Assembly: GCA_021772985.1 (NCBI GenBank)
Contig: JAJFKX010000049.1
Span: forward strand, 62,001 to 126,000
Source of the DNA: Gammaproteobacteria bacterium
GTDB lineage: Bacteria; Pseudomonadota; Gammaproteobacteria; Xanthomonadales; Wenzhouxiangellaceae
Direction: 5' to 3'
Length of the DNA stretch: 64,000 nucleotides
The translations under genes and the position numbers were made by a program. Positions 17,641 to 25,431 of the stretch are shown one piece after another. The notes under the pieces were generated by a model. It searched no databases. It was not told the DNA's origin and saw only the letters and a program-made list of their open reading frames with translations. Numbering within the stretch: position 1 is the first letter of the stretch; every line of letters begins with the position of its first letter.

Positions 17641-18165
17641 ATGTCCGCGAAGCGCACAGTGAATGCACGCAAACTGGCAGCTAATCGAGCTGAGTTGCAA
17701 GGAAGCGTTCAAATACAAGCACTTACAGGTGCTCATGATCGCTTGGCTGAGCCCGATGGCGTGCTGGAATATAGCATGGCTTTTGGCTTCACAAAGGACG
17801 GTGAAGATTCACTGGCGGTGATCAACCTTGAGCTGCAGGCTGAAGTAAGTCTGAGGTGCCAACGATCACTCCAGCCATTTAGACAGGTTACCAGGTCTAA
17901 GTCGCAGGTGGTGCTGGTAGCGGATGTAGCACAGGCTGAGCTGATGTCGGAGGATTATGAGCCATTTGCCTGTGCGGATATTGAACTGAATATTGAAGAC
18001 TTGCTGACAGAAGAGTTGTTACTGGCGTTGCCGCTGGTAGCGATTGATCCGGAATCTGAAAAGTTTCGGTCAGCAAATGATGAACAAACAAACGTTGGTG
18101 AACAGGATCAGCATCCGTTTGCCGGCCTGGCAGCTTTGAAAAAAGATCTGGCTGCCAAACAATGA
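17641..18165 (+). CDS. yceD: YceD family (DUF177) 23S rRNA accumulation protein
   Basis: DUF177 protein, linked in bacteria and chloroplasts to 23S rRNA accumulation. Recognisable parts are the middle segment VSLRCQRSLQPF, the acidic ADIELNIEDLLTEELLLALPLVAI and the C-terminal NPF-like HPFAGLAALKKDL. The second Cys of the common CxRC pair is replaced by Ser here. Length is 174 residues. The start at 17641 follows the promoter almost immediately. rpmF begins 19 bp downstream, the universal pairing of these genes. Confidence 0.92.
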   Translation: MSAKRTVNARKLAANRAELQGSVQIQALTGAHDRLAEPDGVLEYSMAFGFTKDGEDSLAVINLELQAEVSLRCQRSLQPFRQVTRSKSQVVLVADVAQAELMSEDYEPFACADIELNIEDLLTEELLLALPLVAIDPESEKFRSANDEQTNVGEQDQHPFAGLAALKKDLAAKQ

Positions 18166-18184
18166 TTAATCAGGAGAATTTGTA

Positions 18185-18382
18185 ATGGCTGTTCAAAAAA
18201 GTCGTAAAACCCCATCACGTCGTGGTATGCGTCGTTCACATGATGCTATCAAGATGCCGACTTTGTCGACCGATCCGACCAGCGGCGAAATCCATATACG
18301 TCATCACATCACACCGGAAGGCTTTTATAAAGGCCGTCGGGTGGTGCCTGAAGTTGTTGTTGAAGAACTCGACGACGAATAA
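18185..18382 (+). CDS. rpmF: 50S ribosomal protein L32
   Basis: Small zinc-ribbon-family ribosomal protein of 65 residues, starting [20 protein letters not shown] as in other L32 proteins. This version has no CxxC pairs, so it is the zinc-free type common in gammaproteobacteria. An AGGAG lies about 9 bases before the ATG. It follows yceD. The next gene is fabH rather than plsX. Confidence 0.97.
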   Translation: MAVQKSRKTPSRRGMRRSHDAIKMPTLSTDPTSGEIHIRHHITPEGFYKGRRVVPEVVVEELDDE

Positions 18383-18403
18383 CGCCATAGCTAATCCACT
18401 CGG

Positions 18404-18446
18404 CAGCCCAGCAATTTTGGGCTGTAGTGCCTGTATGAGGCATAAT
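18404..18446 (+). promoter_or_regulatory. Hairpin and possible secondary promoter before fabH
   Basis: CAGCCCA/TGGGCTG (18404-18410 and 18418-18424) forms a perfect 7-bp stem without a T tract. TTGGGC (18417-18422) and CATAAT (18441-18446), 18 bp apart, could form a weak promoter for fabH. This is a sequence match only. Confidence 0.3.
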
Positions 18447-18478
18447 GTGGGCCTTACCATCGCCTAGAATTATAAGAT

Positions 18479-19450
18479 ATGCGATATTCCAGAATTATCG
18501 GAACAGGTAGCGCGTTACCAGAAAAGGTTGTGACCAATCATGACCTGGAAAAAATACTGGACACCAGCGACACCTGGATTCGGGAGCGTACCGGTATCTG
18601 TGAGCGCCGGATTGCGGCCGATGATCAGACCACCTGCGATTTAGCTGAGGAAGCCTGTCGTCAGGTGTTTGAACGTACCGGCATCGATCCCCAGAGTATC
18701 GACTTAGTGGTGGTAGGCACCACCACGCCCGATCTGATTTTTCCCAGCACTGCCTGTTTGCTGCAGCATCGCTTGGGCATGACGGAATGCGGTGCGTTTG
18801 ATGTTAATGCTGCTTGTTCCGGATTTATTTATGCTTTGTCGGTTGCCGACAAATTTATTCGCACGGGAAGCATCAAGCGGGCACTGGTAGTGGGTGCTGA
18901 AACCTTGACCCGGATGGTGGATTGGTCAGATCGCGGCACTGCTGTGCTGTTTGCGGATGGCGCCGGTGTTGTGATTCTGGAAGCAAGCGACGAACCAGGC
19001 ATACTCTCAACCCATATCCACGCGAATGGTGGACACGCTGATTTGCTGTGTGCGGATGTGGGTGTTTCTAAAGGTTTTAAACCAGGTGAGCCAAATGCTG
19101 GTGTTAAAGTGTTTATGACCGGCAATGAAGTTTTCAAGGTTGCTGTGCGCACCTTGGGAAGAATTGTTGACGAAACCCTGGAAGCCAATAACATGGAAAA
19201 GTCAGATATCGACTGGCTGATTCCGCACCAGGCCAATCTGCGTATTATCCAGGCGACCGCCAAAAAGCTGAATATGCCGATGGAGCGGGTAATCGTGACG
19301 GTGCATAAGCACGGCAATACTTCCTCGGCTTCAGTACCTCTGGCACTGGATGAAGCAGTCACCAGTGGTCAGGTCAAACGTGGCGAGAATTTGCTGCTGG
19401 AAGCATTTGGCGGTGGATTCACCTGGGGCTCAGCCCTGATCAAATATTAA
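18479..19450 (+). CDS. fabH: Beta-ketoacyl-ACP synthase III
   Basis: Starts fatty-acid synthesis by condensing acetyl-CoA with malonyl-ACP. The catalytic triad is visible: C113 in NAACSGF, His in IPHQANLRI and Asn in KHGNTSSASV. Length is 323 residues, near the E. coli value of 317. It is the first fab gene of the run fabH-fabD-fabG-acpP-fabF and follows rpmF with a 96-bp gap. Confidence 0.97.
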   Translation: MRYSRIIGTGSALPEKVVTNHDLEKILDTSDTWIRERTGICERRIAADDQTTCDLAEEACRQVFERTGIDPQSIDLVVVGTTTPDLIFPSTACLLQHRLGMTECGAFDVNAACSGFIYALSVADKFIRTGSIKRALVVGAETLTRMVDWSDRGTAVLFADGAGVVILEASDEPGILSTHIHANGGHADLLCADVGVSKGFKPGEPNAGVKVFMTGNEVFKVAVRTLGRIVDETLEANNMEKSDIDWLIPHQANLRIIQATAKKLNMPMERVIVTVHKHGNTSSASVPLALDEAVTSGQVKRGENLLLEAFGGGFTWGSALIKY

Positions 19451-19477
19451 ATTTCTGTAGTAGATACTCATTTAGCA

Positions 19478-20431
19478 ATGCAAAACACCGCTTTTCTTTT
19501 CCCCGGACAGGGTTCGCAATCGGTTGGTATGCTGGCTGAACTGGCGGCAGCATACCCACAAGTTCAGCAGAGCTTTGCCGAAGCCAGTGATGTCTTGGGT
19601 TATGACTTGTGGGAGTTAACTCAACAAGATCCGAATGATCGCCTGAATACTACTGAATACACTCAGCCGGCCTTATTAACTGCTGGTGTTGCCGCCTGGC
19701 GGGCATGGTGTTCGTTAAGCGAAGCTCGCCCACGATTATTGGCAGGTCACAGCCTGGGTGAATACACTGCGCTGGTTTGTGGCGGAGCATTAGGCTTTGC
19801 CGATGCGGTAAGACTGGTGGCACTGCGTGGGCAATTGATGCAGCAGGCGGTGCCTCAAGGCAAGGGTGGCATGGCCGCTGTGTTGGGGCTTGATGATCAG
19901 CAGGTGATCGGCCTGTGTGAACAGGTTACTGCATTAAAAGATGATGATGACTGGCTGGTATCAGCTGCCAATTTCAATTCTCCAGGTCAGGTAGTGGTCG
20001 CAGGCCAGGCAGATGCGGTCAATCAATTAATTGAACAGGCGCGGGAAGCTGGTGCCCGCCGTGCACAGGCGCTGCCGGTCAGTGTGCCGTCGCACTGCGA
20101 ATTAATGCGACCGGCCGCTAAGCAATTACAACAGGCGATGCTGGAATATGCGTGGCAGTTGCCACAAATTCCAATCGTACAGAACGTGGATGCTGTAATA
20201 CACCATGATGTCGACGAAATGCAGCGCGCATTGGCAGCCCAGCTGTACCAGCCGGTTCGCTGGACCGACAGTGTTTTGGCTTTGCAGACAGCCGGTATCG
20301 AAAGTTACGCAGAATGCGGCCCCGGGAAAGTATTGGCAGGCCTGGTTAAACGTATTGGTAATGGCCGCGGTGCCCCCATGTTTGGGTTGGCGCAGCCAGG
20401 CGGTCTGCAAGAACTCGCAGCCGCTTGCTAA
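19478..20431 (+). CDS. fabD: Malonyl-CoA:ACP transacylase
   Basis: Loads malonyl groups onto acyl carrier protein. Shows the N-terminal FPGQGSQSVGM, the nucleophile motif GHSLGEYTALV, the Arg in ALRGQLMQ and the catalytic His in SVPSHCELM. Length is 317 residues. It starts 27 bp after fabH at an ATG without a strong ribosome site. Confidence 0.96.
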   Translation: MQNTAFLFPGQGSQSVGMLAELAAAYPQVQQSFAEASDVLGYDLWELTQQDPNDRLNTTEYTQPALLTAGVAAWRAWCSLSEARPRLLAGHSLGEYTALVCGGALGFADAVRLVALRGQLMQQAVPQGKGGMAAVLGLDDQQVIGLCEQVTALKDDDDWLVSAANFNSPGQVVVAGQADAVNQLIEQAREAGARRAQALPVSVPSHCELMRPAAKQLQQAMLEYAWQLPQIPIVQNVDAVIHHDVDEMQRALAAQLYQPVRWTDSVLALQTAGIESYAECGPGKVLAGLVKRIGNGRGAPMFGLAQPGGLQELAAAC

Positions 20432-20502
20432 AATACCGATAGGGAATCGGGAACAATGACGACCAACAGTCCGGATTTGCCGGCAGTTATTTCGGAAAAA
20501 CA

Positions 20503-21267
20503 ATGACAATCAACAGTTCTGATAATTTTGTCAGCCGGGTTGCACTGGTTACCGGCGCAAGCCGTGGCATTGGTGCCGCGATTGCCGATCATTTGGCACA
20601 CACCGGGCACAGCGTATTTGGCACCGCAACTTCAGCAGCTGGTGCTGAGTCGATCAGTGCACGCTTGCAACAGATATGCAGCAACTGTCATGGTTTGCAG
20701 CTGGATGTAAACGATGCTGAACAAATCAGCACAGCTATGGCCAGCATTACTGAACAGGCTGGATCTGTGCCGGTGATACTGGTGAATAATGCAGGTATTA
20801 CCCGTGATCAGCTGTTGTTACGGCTGGGCGAGGATGACTGGGATGCAGTCATCAACACCAATTTACGCTCGGTATATCGAATGACCAAAGCTTGCGCACG
20901 CGGTATGATGAAGGCGCGCTGGGGCCGGGTGATTTCGATTACCTCTGTCATTGGCAGTATGGGTAACGCCGGGCAAGCCAATTATGCTGCTGCCAAAGCA
21001 GGCATAACAGCTTTTTCCAAATCCATTGCCCGTGAGATTGGCAGCCGCGGTATCACGGTTAATGTGATCGCACCTGGTTTTATTGAAACGGATATGACCG
21101 ATGCACTGGATGAAGCGCAGCGTAGCAGTTTGTTGAAGGACATCCCCGTCAATCGCCTGGGGCAGCCGGATGATATTGCCGCTGCTGTCGACTTTTTGTG
21201 CTCTGAGGGCGCCGGTTACATTACCGGTAGCACATTGCACGTTAACGGCGGAATGTACATGAGCTAG
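20503..21267 (+). CDS. fabG: 3-oxoacyl-ACP reductase
   Basis: NADPH-dependent short-chain dehydrogenase that reduces 3-ketoacyl-ACP. The nucleotide site is TGASRGIGAAIA, and the catalytic Ser, Tyr and Lys lie in ITSVIGSMGNAGQANYAAAK. The C-terminus GYITGSTLHVNGGMYMS is characteristic of FabG. Length is 254 residues. A 71-bp gap separates it from fabD. Confidence 0.96.
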   Translation: MTINSSDNFVSRVALVTGASRGIGAAIADHLAHTGHSVFGTATSAAGAESISARLQQICSNCHGLQLDVNDAEQISTAMASITEQAGSVPVILVNNAGITRDQLLLRLGEDDWDAVINTNLRSVYRMTKACARGMMKARWGRVISITSVIGSMGNAGQANYAAAKAGITAFSKSIAREIGSRGITVNVIAPGFIETDMTDALDEAQRSSLLKDIPVNRLGQPDDIAAAVDFLCSEGAGYITGSTLHVNGGMYMS

Positions 21268-21350
21268 ACGTACTTATAACCAATAGTCAGCAGCTGAATA
21301 GTTGATAACAGGTTGTACGTCTGGCAGTAACCACAGCAGTTCACTACAAT
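21266..21350 (+). promoter_or_regulatory. Long stem-loop and candidate acpP promoter
   Basis: AGACGTAC (21266-21273) pairs perfectly with GTACGTCT (21315-21322); inside it AACC pairs with GGTT, and a TCAGC/CTGA core follows. The stem begins inside the fabG stop codon. After it, TGGCAG (21322-21327) and TACAAT (21345-21350), 17 bp apart, may form an acpP promoter. A separate acpP promoter would fit the high demand for ACP. Confidence 0.45.
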
Positions 21351-21398
21351 ATGCTGCTGATCATTTAACCATTGCAACTGAAATAGGAAGCAAAACTT

Positions 21399-21635
21399 AT
21401 GAGCAACATTGAAGAACGCGTAACAAAGATTGTTATTGAACAACTGGGCGTTAAGGAAGATGAAGTAACGCTGAGTGCATCTTTTGTTGATGATCTGGGT
21501 GCGGATTCTCTGGACACCGTTGAACTGGTAATGGCGCTTGAAGAGGAATTTGAATGCGAAATTCCGGATGAGGAAGCTGAAAAAATCACCAATGTTCAGC
21601 AAGCGATTGATTACGTCAAAAATAACGCTGCCTAA
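21399..21635 (+). CDS. acpP: Acyl carrier protein
   Basis: Small acidic carrier for acyl intermediates. The phosphopantetheine attachment site is S37 in [19 protein letters not shown]. Length is 78 residues, as in E. coli. Ribosome site AGGAAG lies upstream of the ATG. It sits between fabG and fabF as in nearly all gammaproteobacteria. Confidence 0.98.
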   Translation: MSNIEERVTKIVIEQLGVKEDEVTLSASFVDDLGADSLDTVELVMALEEEFECEIPDEEAEKITNVQQAIDYVKNNAA

Positions 21636-21664
21636 GCGCAGCTGACTTTCAGATACCAGCCATT

Positions 21665-22912
21665 ATGCGTAATGCACGTCGGATAGCGGTTACCGGTCTG
21701 GGAATTATTTCCCCGGTCGGTAACGAAGTTGAAGTTGCCTGGGACAATATTGTGAACGGCCGCAGCGGCATAACTTCGCTGACCGAATTCACTGATGATG
21801 CCCTGATCAGCCAGATTGCAGGCGAAATCAAGGATTTTGACCCACTCCAATGGCTTGGGCCGAAGGACGTGCGTAAATACGACACCTTCATCCACTATGG
21901 AATGGCGGCCAGTATTCAGGCGATTACCGACTCTGGGATTGATTTCAGTCAGCATGACACTGAACGGGTAGGGGCTTTGATTGGGGCAGGTATCGGTGGT
22001 CTAAAAACAATCGAAGATACCCATAAAGCTTATTTGCAAGGCACTGCGCGGCGGGTATCACCATTCTTTGTGCCGGCGACCATTGTCAATATGATTGCTG
22101 GTCTGGTATCGATCAAATACAACCTGAAAGGTCCTACCTTCAGCATTGTTTCGGCGTGTACCACCGCCAATCACAATATTGGTCAGGCTGCACGGATGAT
22201 TGCTTATGGCGATGCGGATGTAATGGTGGCCGGTGGAGCAGAATACGCGACCACACCAACTGCGATGGGTGGGTTTGCTTCGGCCAAGGCGTTGTGTTCA
22301 GCATTTAATGCTGATCCCCAGGCTGCCAGCCGACCTTGGGATCAGGATCGGGCGGGCTTTGTGCTCGGCAACGGTGCAGGGGTGATGGTGCTGGAAGAGT
22401 TGGAATTCGCACGTCGGCGAGGTGCTGATATTTATGCGGAACTGGTGGGTTTTGGTATGAGCAGTGATGCACACCATATTACCCAGCCGCCGGAAGGTGG
22501 TGAAGGTGCTGCACGCAGTATGCGCAATGCGTTGCGTGATGCAGGTGCCAACGCTGAAGAAGTTGATTACATCAATGCGCACGGTACTTCCACCCCGCTG
22601 GGTGACCAGGCTGAAAGTGATGCGGTAAAAACCTGCTTTGGAGAGCACGCATATAAGCTTGCGGTCAGTTCCAGTAAGTCCATGACAGGGCACCTGCTGG
22701 GTGCGGCCGGTGGTATTGAGGCGGTTTTCACCGTGCTGGGCATGCGTGACAATATTGCCATGCCTACCATCAATTTGGACAAACCCAGCGAGGGTTGTGA
22801 TTTGGACTATGTGGCCAATACCGCACAACAGCGGGAGATTAATATTGCCATGTCCAATTCGTTCGGGTTTGGTGGCACCAACGGCACATTACTATTCAAA
22901 AAGCTGGATTAA
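21665..22912 (+). CDS. fabF: Beta-ketoacyl-ACP synthase II
   Basis: Elongating condensing enzyme, important for cis-vaccenate synthesis and temperature control of membrane fluidity. The catalytic Cys is in VSACTTANHNIG. The two His are in INAHGTSTPLGD and KSMTGHLLGAAGG, and the C-terminal loop is NSFGFGGTNGTL. Length is 415 residues. It ends 18 bp before a foldback repeat that separates it from pabB. Confidence 0.97.
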   Translation: MRNARRIAVTGLGIISPVGNEVEVAWDNIVNGRSGITSLTEFTDDALISQIAGEIKDFDPLQWLGPKDVRKYDTFIHYGMAASIQAITDSGIDFSQHDTERVGALIGAGIGGLKTIEDTHKAYLQGTARRVSPFFVPATIVNMIAGLVSIKYNLKGPTFSIVSACTTANHNIGQAARMIAYGDADVMVAGGAEYATTPTAMGGFASAKALCSAFNADPQAASRPWDQDRAGFVLGNGAGVMVLEELEFARRRGADIYAELVGFGMSSDAHHITQPPEGGEGAARSMRNALRDAGANAEEVDYINAHGTSTPLGDQAESDAVKTCFGEHAYKLAVSSSKSMTGHLLGAAGGIEAVFTVLGMRDNIAMPTINLDKPSEGCDLDYVANTAQQREINIAMSNSFGFGGTNGTLLFKKLD

Positions 22913-22930
22913 CTTCCCGGAACCCGGTAC

Positions 22931-23197
22931 TAGTACTCCTTCAATGTGATTGATGTCGGGTTCAGTTGGTTTATCAGTGTCTGTGGTAAGGCGCGCCTCG
23001 CCGTAAATGGCATGTCCCTTGCAACAGGCGCAACACAGTCCACGGGCACTGATAAACTAACCCGGTGGGTGCTTCCGTGATGTTCCACAGCTGCTTTACA
23101 ACGCTCGAAAAGGGCATGCCATTCGCTTCGCGCTGCGCCTTACTGCAAAACATCACGGGAACGCTGATCTCGGCATTATCAGATTGAAGGAGTACTA
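22931..23197. repeat. Foldback/MITE-like repeat, copy A (267 bp)
   Basis: Perfect 15-bp terminal inverted repeats (TAGTACTCCTTCAAT at 22931-22945, complement at 23183-23197) flank two internal hairpins. Arm 1 has the 11-bp stem GTTTATCAGTG/CACTGATAAAC (22969-22979 and 23047-23057). Arm 2 has the 10-bp stem CCGTGATGTT/AACATCACGG (23075-23084 and 23149-23158). The ends plus two arms make a three-way junction. No transposase and no clear target duplication are seen. Homologous copies are at 33614-33877 and 54587-54687. A frame on the minus strand is open across the whole element and ends at 22974. Confidence 0.85.
23187..23192 (+). promoter_or_regulatory. pabB Shine-Dalgarno lying inside the repeat terminus
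   Basis: AAGGAG, a full-strength ribosome site, is part of the right terminal inverted repeat of copy A. It stands 9 bases before the ATG at 23202 and selects that codon over the TTG at 23184, which would overlap the site itself. Confidence 0.7.
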
Positions 23198-23201
23198 CAC
23201 A

Positions 23202-24623
23202 ATGCGGACTAGCTCGATCAGGCGCTGCCGCGATAATCACCGCAGTGATGACAACTGGTTCAGCTGTGAGCTACAGACCTCTGCAGGTCTGATCGAGATT
23301 CATCAGCAACACCCTGAGCAATTCCCGTTTTTGCTGGAAACAGCGGTTGATACCCATGGTCAGCACCGTTATTCAATGCTGTTTGCCGGGACTGATGAAA
23401 CACCGATCAGTCTGTCATTAGAGCAGTTGCAGGCGGCTGATCAAAAACCTTTTCTGAAACAACTGGATAGTGCTTATTTAAATGAGCAGCAATCAGATAG
23501 CAGTGGATTACCATTTATTGGTGGCTGGTTTTTGTTACTCGGTTATGAATTGGCAGCGCAAGTAGAGCCCAGCCTGGAGCTTGGTGCGCCGGCACAGGCT
23601 CAGCCGGTAGCAATGGCCTGGCGATGTGATGCAGCTATCATTATTGACCACCAGCAAAAAAGCCGGTGTTTGATTGCTGAAAGCCGATCCCGATTGAATG
23701 AGCTACGCACCCGGGTTGAGCAAACCCCGGCGTTCCATTCTGCTTCAATTGTTTCACCTGAATGGCAGATTCAGGCAGATTCTGGAGAGGACTTTTGTAA
23801 TGGTGTGCGACGTATTCAGGAATATATTCGGGCCGGCGACGTTTTCCAGGTCAATTTATCACGTGGCTGGCATGCTGTGCCTGATCAAAAAGAGGTGCAT
23901 GATCAAGCCTTTGGGGTGGAAATATACCGAGCCTTGCGGCAGGCCAATGCGGCACCTTTTGCAGGTATGGCCAGATTCAATGACAGTGTGTTGCTGAGTT
24001 CATCGCCGGAACGGCTGTTGGAAATTGATAACAGCTGGGTGCAAACCCGGCCGATTGCCGGTACCCGGCCGCGAGGGCGAAATGCGGCTGATGATTTACG
24101 CCTATCCAGGGAATTGCTGAACCATCCCAAAGAGCGTGCGGAACATATCATGCTGATAGACTTGGAACGTAATGACCTGGGCAGAGTATGTGTGCCTGGC
24201 AGTATTGAAGTAGACGAATTGATGGTTCAGGAAAGTTACTCATCTGTACACCATATTGTTTCTAATGTGCGTGGAAAGCTGCGTCCGGAAATCAATCCGG
24301 GACAGGCAATTGCTGCGATTTTCCCTGGTGGCACCATAACCGGTTGCCCCAAAGTACGGTGCATGGAAATAATCGCCGAACTGGAAAACACGGGACGTGG
24401 TTTGTATACCGGTGCAATGGGTTATCTAAGCCGCCATGGTCGTTTGGATTTGAATATTCTGATTCGCAGTATGTTATGGCAAAACGGCAGTCTGCATTGG
24501 CGTACCGGTTGTGGAATTGTGGCTGATTCCGTAGCTGCTGATGAACTATCCGAAACCGAACACAAGGCGGCTGGAATACTACAGGCATTAACAGTTATCG
24601 GTCAGTCAGGGAACCTCGCGTAA
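23202..24623 (+). CDS. pabB: Aminodeoxychorismate synthase component I (PabB)
   Basis: Chorismate-utilising enzyme that, with a glutaminase subunit, makes 4-amino-4-deoxychorismate for folate. Typical motifs are DVFQVNLSRG, SSSPERLLEI, MLIDLERNDLGRV and FPGGTITGCPKVRCMEIIAELE. The active-site segment reads PIAGT (Ala286), where E. coli PabB has PIKGT; PIAGT is also the TrpE form. The assignment as PabB therefore leans on the overlapping pabC downstream. Start ATG 23202 is chosen for its AAGGAG; a TTG at 23184 is also in frame. Length is 473 residues. Confidence 0.87.
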   Translation: MRTSSIRRCRDNHRSDDNWFSCELQTSAGLIEIHQQHPEQFPFLLETAVDTHGQHRYSMLFAGTDETPISLSLEQLQAADQKPFLKQLDSAYLNEQQSDSSGLPFIGGWFLLLGYELAAQVEPSLELGAPAQAQPVAMAWRCDAAIIIDHQQKSRCLIAESRSRLNELRTRVEQTPAFHSASIVSPEWQIQADSGEDFCNGVRRIQEYIRAGDVFQVNLSRGWHAVPDQKEVHDQAFGVEIYRALRQANAAPFAGMARFNDSVLLSSSPERLLEIDNSWVQTRPIAGTRPRGRNAADDLRLSRELLNHPKERAEHIMLIDLERNDLGRVCVPGSIEVDELMVQESYSSVHHIVSNVRGKLRPEINPGQAIAAIFPGGTITGCPKVRCMEIIAELENTGRGLYTGAMGYLSRHGRLDLNILIRSMLWQNGSLHWRTGCGIVADSVAADELSETEHKAAGILQALTVIGQSGNLA

Positions 24624-25423
24624 TGCTATTGATGAATGGCAAGCCGGTTGATCAGCCCGTTTGGAATAGGGGTTTGGCGTTCGGTGACGGGGTATTTGAA
24701 ACCGTTACTTTCCGGCAGCAGCGGGCGGCATTATGGAAATGGCATATGCAACGCCTTGAAAAGGCATGTCGACAATTGCAGATTGAGCCGCCTGCGAGCA
24801 GTGAGCTACATCATCAGTGTCTGCAATTATTACCGAAGCCTGATGGAATCATTCGAATTAACCTGGTCCGCAGGCACAGCCATAGCGAAAACCCAAATCT
24901 GGCTGCTTATGGCCCAGCGCCCGGTGTGAATGCCGCTGACAGCATTTTGGTTTATCGGCCCATGCCAAGTGTTTCGGCAACAAGTCTAATTACAAACTGG
25001 GGCCAGCTGCGGCTCAGCCGGCAACCACTGACGGCGGGTCTGAAACATTTAAACCGCCTTGAACAGGTTCTCGCGGCCCGTGAAGCAGATCTTCAGGGTG
25101 TTGATGAGTTGTTATTAAAAGACACTGATGGCAATGTTATTGAAGCGATCAGCAGCAATCTGCTGGTATATGACGGGTCAATATGGATAACGCCTTGTCT
25201 GCACGATTCCGGCGTTGCCGGCGTGATGCGCCAGTGGTTGCTTGATCACCAGTTAATCAATGAACAGGCTATCCTGGAACAGGATGTTACCCAGGCCCGG
25301 GCATTGGCGGTTTGCAATTCGGTGCGGGGTGTCCGCGCCATTGAACAGCATGCCGGGCAGGCTTATTCGCATGCCGAAGTGATTGGGTTACAACAGGCAG
25401 TTATTGCACTTGGATTGAGTTAA
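24623..25423 (+). CDS. pabC: Aminodeoxychorismate lyase
   Basis: PLP enzyme of fold type IV that releases pyruvate from aminodeoxychorismate to give 4-aminobenzoate. Family features are RGLAFGDGVFETV near the N-terminus, GLKHLNRLEQVLA with the PLP lysine, and EAISSNLLVYDG. Length is 266 residues. Its ATG overlaps the last base of the pabB stop (TAATG), which couples the two steps of PABA synthesis. Confidence 0.94.
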   Translation: MLLMNGKPVDQPVWNRGLAFGDGVFETVTFRQQRAALWKWHMQRLEKACRQLQIEPPASSELHHQCLQLLPKPDGIIRINLVRRHSHSENPNLAAYGPAPGVNAADSILVYRPMPSVSATSLITNWGQLRLSRQPLTAGLKHLNRLEQVLAAREADLQGVDELLLKDTDGNVIEAISSNLLVYDGSIWITPCLHDSGVAGVMRQWLLDHQLINEQAILEQDVTQARALAVCNSVRGVRAIEQHAGQAYSHAEVIGLQQAVIALGLS

Positions 25424-25431
25424 GCTTAAGT

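Noticed and set aside
22931-23197. Integron attC site
   Set aside because: The repeat lacks the GTTRRRY core and there is no cassette array or integrase.
22974-23240. Minus-strand open frame across repeat copy A as an independent gene
   Set aside because: Its start lies in pabB antisense, and conservation is better explained by the repeat; kept only as a finding.
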